Positions 19,300 through 22,061 of a stretch of DNA of 22,061 nucleotides are shown here, one piece after another. Position numbers and translations under genes: made by a program. Each line of letters begins with the position of its first letter. The first letter of the stretch is position 1. Under the pieces are notes generated by a model that was given only the letters and a program-made list of their open reading frames with translations, was not told the DNA's origin and did no database searches. Location: NCBI GenBank assembly GCA_000969725.1, contig JXSR01S033335.1, one strand, 5' to 3'. This DNA comes from Ophiothrix spiculata. Its lineage: Eukaryota; Echinodermata; Ophiuroidea; Amphilepidida; Ophiotrichidae.

Positions 19300-20163
19300 A
19301 TAAGACACTCTGTGTTCAATATGAGTTGAAATTGTTAACCTAATAGGACAGTTGCTAACTTTCGCACATTCATTAACCATGTTCAGATGCACTCAATATA
19401 TCGCTATACTCTGTATAAACCTTGAAGTATCTGCAACAAACAAACAGACTCTGTTACGAGATCTTAAGCATATCCCTTATATTCTACAACATTGTGAACT
19501 GGTGGTTTTGTATTGTGTAAGAGACTAGTAATGATTGATTAGGATTGACTAAGGCTAAATCACTGCGTATTAATATATTTTTACATGAATTCTTCATAAT
19601 TTTTGTATTTTGGGCGCAAATTTTGTTGCTAACACATGGACAAACATTGTAAATAAATTCATTTGAATATTCAGCAAGATTTGGTGCATTCTTATGATTC
19701 AAGAAATACGGACTAATTTACTTCCCCGTATGGTCATAATGGTTTTTGTGTGTTAATCGGCTGCTTGTTGCATACTTCAAGATTTACAGAGTAGTGTGTT
19801 GTGCAATTCCATGTATTCATATGCGTAATGGCAAGAAAAAAAAGGTAGGTCTCAGAAATCGTTCGCAAAAGCTATGTGGTATGAGATTTTTTATTTTGTG
19901 TAGGAAATTAGCTATGCGGTACCATATGCGATATTTTTTTTAAAATTTTGATCACCCAACTTACGTGTGTAAAGTGCCCAGTTTCTATGAACGATACTGC
20001 CCGTTTTAACTATGAGAAGTCTTGACAGTTGAAATGAAATGTAAAATTCAAGGTAAAATTGCAACAGCAAATGACATCAACCCGGACGACGGTCGATCGC
20101 TTGATTACTCTCGATAAAAAAAAAACATCTTTCTTGCATATATGATAAATCTATCTGTGGAAA
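19300..20163. other. Gene-free stretch, possibly intronic
   Basis: This is AT-rich sequence upstream, on the minus strand, of the candidate exon. No other reading frame with matching splice borders was found and no repeat structure stands out. Confidence 0.4.
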
Positions 20164-20397
20164 TGTCATTTCCATCTGAGCAATTCCAGCGGGACAGCTT
20201 CGAAACATGTCCTGATAGCTCCTTATCACAGAAGGCAAAATAATTTGGCCAAAACTTTCTTAGAATTTAGATGACAAATGATGATGTCATTTCCATCTGT
20301 CCAATTCCAGCGGGACAGCTTCGAAACATAGCTCCTTATCACAGAAGGCAAAATAATTTGGCCAAAACTTTCTTAGAATTTAGATGACAAATGATGA
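20164..20397 (+). repeat. Two-unit tandem duplication (121 bp and 113 bp)
   Basis: Both units begin TGTCATTTCCATCTG and end GACAAATGATGA (20164-20284, 20285-20397). They differ by an 8-bp deletion (GTCCTGAT missing from the second) and two or so substitutions. The near identity means a recent event. Confidence 0.93.
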
Positions 20398-20731
20398 TAA
20401 TGTTAATGACTTTTATACATACCCGTATGGTGCGCGGCGAAGCTGAGAATATTAATTTCAGCTGATATCCCGTTTCAACTGTTTTTAATCCAAATTCTGA
20501 AACGGGTATAATTTTGATACGGAGTATCCAAATTCAGATACGTATTCGAATTGTGGGTTCCGCTGAACTGATATAATTTTGTTGTTATATTTACAAAGAG
20601 GGCCTGCTTGAAAAGCAATGCTTGTTACTGAAGCAGTATAACCCCCAATAAAGAAAGAAATAATAGTAATAATAATGCTGATGACATTTTAAAATACATG
20701 CAACTGGATGTTTTTGAAATTATATACCTAG

Positions 20732-20773
20732 CTAGCATGCATATATAATATACTAGCATGCATATATAATATA
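20732..20773 (+). repeat. 21-bp tandem repeat, two units
   Basis: CTAGCATGCATATATAATAT plus A occurs twice in perfect tandem, followed by a further TATATA tail. Confidence 0.93.
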
Positions 20774-21044
20774 TATCCCAGCAAACAACAAACATTTTAA
20801 AAACGTTTTTAAAACGTTATGTGTTTGCAGGCATGCAGTATATGACTATTTTGTTTAACCTAAGCACGTATGACCCCACATATTTTGACTAAAAAGGCCT
20901 ATAACTTAAATCTGTTAATCTGTTATTGACTCTGTGTCAGCTTGATTATAGCATATTCTGTATTTCTGAAGGAAAACAAAATCTGGGATATTTTTTCAAA
21001 GTGTTTTGCAGAGAAAATCCTTCCCTTTCAAATTTTACGGTGTT

Positions 21045-21120
21045 TGGTCCACGCGCCGTCCACGCGTACCACTACGCGCAAGTTTCCGAGTTGCTAAGTG
21101 CCGCAATACGCATGCGCATA
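21045..21120. promoter_or_regulatory. Small CpG-rich patch with NRF1-like palindrome
   Basis: In a window where CpG is scarce, this segment has about a dozen CpGs in 75 bp, including ACGCATGCGCAT (21108-21119), close to the NRF1 site TGCGCATGCGCA. It could be a promoter for a minus-strand gene containing the 19190-19288 exon, or only part of a repeat. No transcription start can be shown. Confidence 0.3.
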
Positions 21121-21159
21121 CACTCTAAGAAGTGCTTTGAATCTAAAAATTGATATATT

Positions 21160-21600
21160 TTAATATTTTTCTGGAACACTAAGTTGGTGACCCCCAAATG
21201 TTATTCTTTTATTTGAAAGAACATACTTGTGCGCAAGTTTTGTGAAATGCTCGGGCAGATTTTTTGAATCAACACTAAATAATTTCACTTTTGCCACATT
21301 TCCCATAGACCCCTGTACTAATTTATCCCCCAAAACCTCAAAAAATGCTGTTTTTAAACCGACTCTCACGCAAAAACGAGTCCAGTGACCTCCAATTTTT
21401 ATCTTAAAAATCGGTCACGGTTCTACATCGATAAAATATAATTCATGCCGATTTTTACTAAAATTCTTCAGGCGGATCTCTCATGGACAAAACACCTTAA
21501 GACTCCCTTTTCATGTATTAGTTGTGTTATTTTGATACACTTTTTTTCACATTTTTGCTATTTTTAAGACTAATCTTGATACCCGTGTATCACGCCCGAC
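21160..21600. other. Gene-free stretch
   Basis: This is AT-rich, with an open minus-strand frame of 69 codons that has no recognisable domain and no splice support. Confidence 0.35.
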
Positions 21601-21616
21601 TGTGAAAAAAGATTGG

Positions 21617-21790
21617 GGGAGCGAATTGGCGCAGTGGTAATTACCTCGCCTTGCACCAATGTGGCCCCAGTTTAGATCAGCACCCTGCGCTTTATGTGCA
21701 TTTAGTTTTTAGTCCATGCTTGCTTCCGTAGATTTTTTCTCTGGGTACTCCGGTCTTCCTCCTGCATTCAAAAACTGATTTTAAAAACAT
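21617..21790 (+). mobile_element. tRNA-derived SINE-like element
   Basis: TGGCGCAGTGGT (21630-21641) fits the pol III A box, and a degenerate B box (CCCCAGTTTAGATC, 21665-21678) follows at tRNA-like spacing. Downstream, CTCTGGGTACTCCGGTCTTC (about 21740-21759) resembles the conserved central segment seen in several metazoan SINE families. The 3' end is unclear and no target duplication was found. The B box is eroded, so the copy is probably old. Confidence 0.6.
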
Positions 21791-21863
21791 CTTGGAGCCC
21801 TGTGAAGATCAGCTTCCTTTAGCTTACTTGGTACCAATCACCAAGTTGGGTTTCCTTGGCAAA

Positions 21864-21903
21864 AGCCTAACAAGATGTGTTTTAGCCTAACAAGATGTGT
21901 TTT
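21864..21903 (+). repeat. 20-bp tandem repeat, two units
   Basis: AGCCTAACAAGATGTGTTTT occurs twice in perfect tandem (21864-21883, 21884-21903). Confidence 0.95.
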
Positions 21904-22008
21904 AGTGAACATGCATTATATACAGGCCTAGATGACTGTGACCTCTGGGATACATCAGCGAAAACTACTTTCAAACAGCTGGTTGTTTTCAAAGGGCTAC
22001 AGCTAGAA

Positions 22009-22061
22009 AATATGGCTTGATTGATTTATGTGAACGGGGCATGAAGTAATATGGCTTGATT
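22009..22061 (+). repeat. Repeated AATATGGCTTGATT at the window edge
   Basis: The 14-mer begins at 22009 and an equivalent copy ends at the last base of the window, about 40 bp apart. It could be the start of a longer tandem array cut off by the edge. Confidence 0.5.

Noticed and set aside
1-22061. CRISPR arrays, bacterial operons, rRNA genes or intact tRNA genes.
   Set aside because: No regularly spaced repeats with unique spacers, no ribosome-binding-site-led gene strings, and only degenerate tRNA-like heads were found.

Overview
The window looks like AT-rich nuclear DNA from an animal. It has spliced exons with GT/AG borders, many miniature inverted-repeat elements, tRNA-derived SINE-like sequence and microsatellites, and no operons. 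The one strong gene is an IFIT-like tetratricopeptide-repeat gene of a kind known in invertebrate deuterostomes and lophotrochozoans as well as vertebrates. A marine invertebrate such as an echinoderm or hemichordate is my best guess, but the sequence does not settle the phylum.

Layout: 1-4245 is copy A of a diverged ~4.1 kb direct duplication, carrying its own 631-bp miniature transposon (2624-3254). The IFIT-like gene lies at 4884-8521 on the minus strand. Its long exon (6344-8521) ends in a strong splice donor, a 1163-bp intron follows, and exon 2 (5180-4884) continues in frame. The inferred protein is 824 residues: an IFIT-type TPR superhelix plus a C-terminal module that recalls uncharacterised bacterial proteins with RSALDH and LHxLxNxDKH motifs. 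That fusion is the most interesting item here.

8522-14440 has no recognisable gene. It holds a 52-bp near-perfect palindrome, two 335-bp miniature elements in opposite orientation with TTAA flanks, a GATTTAAATC-rich tract, and a pair of ~230-bp direct repeats. 14440-18385 is copy B of the duplication. It has further insertions (two GGCC-ended elements with TAA target duplications, and one TTAA element), a local tandem duplication and a (TCAA)n microsatellite. Because copies A and B are paralogous, each gives the empty site for insertions in the other.

18386-22061 contains a hAT-like miniature element with 9-bp flanking repeats, one candidate 99-bp minus-strand exon of an unrecognised gene (19190-19288), a recent 121/113-bp tandem duplication, a small CpG-rich patch with an NRF1-like site, and a tRNA-SINE-like sequence near the right edge. 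The duplication on both sides of the IFIT-like gene fits a locus undergoing tandem expansion, as is usual for IFIT families, but no second gene copy lies inside the window.
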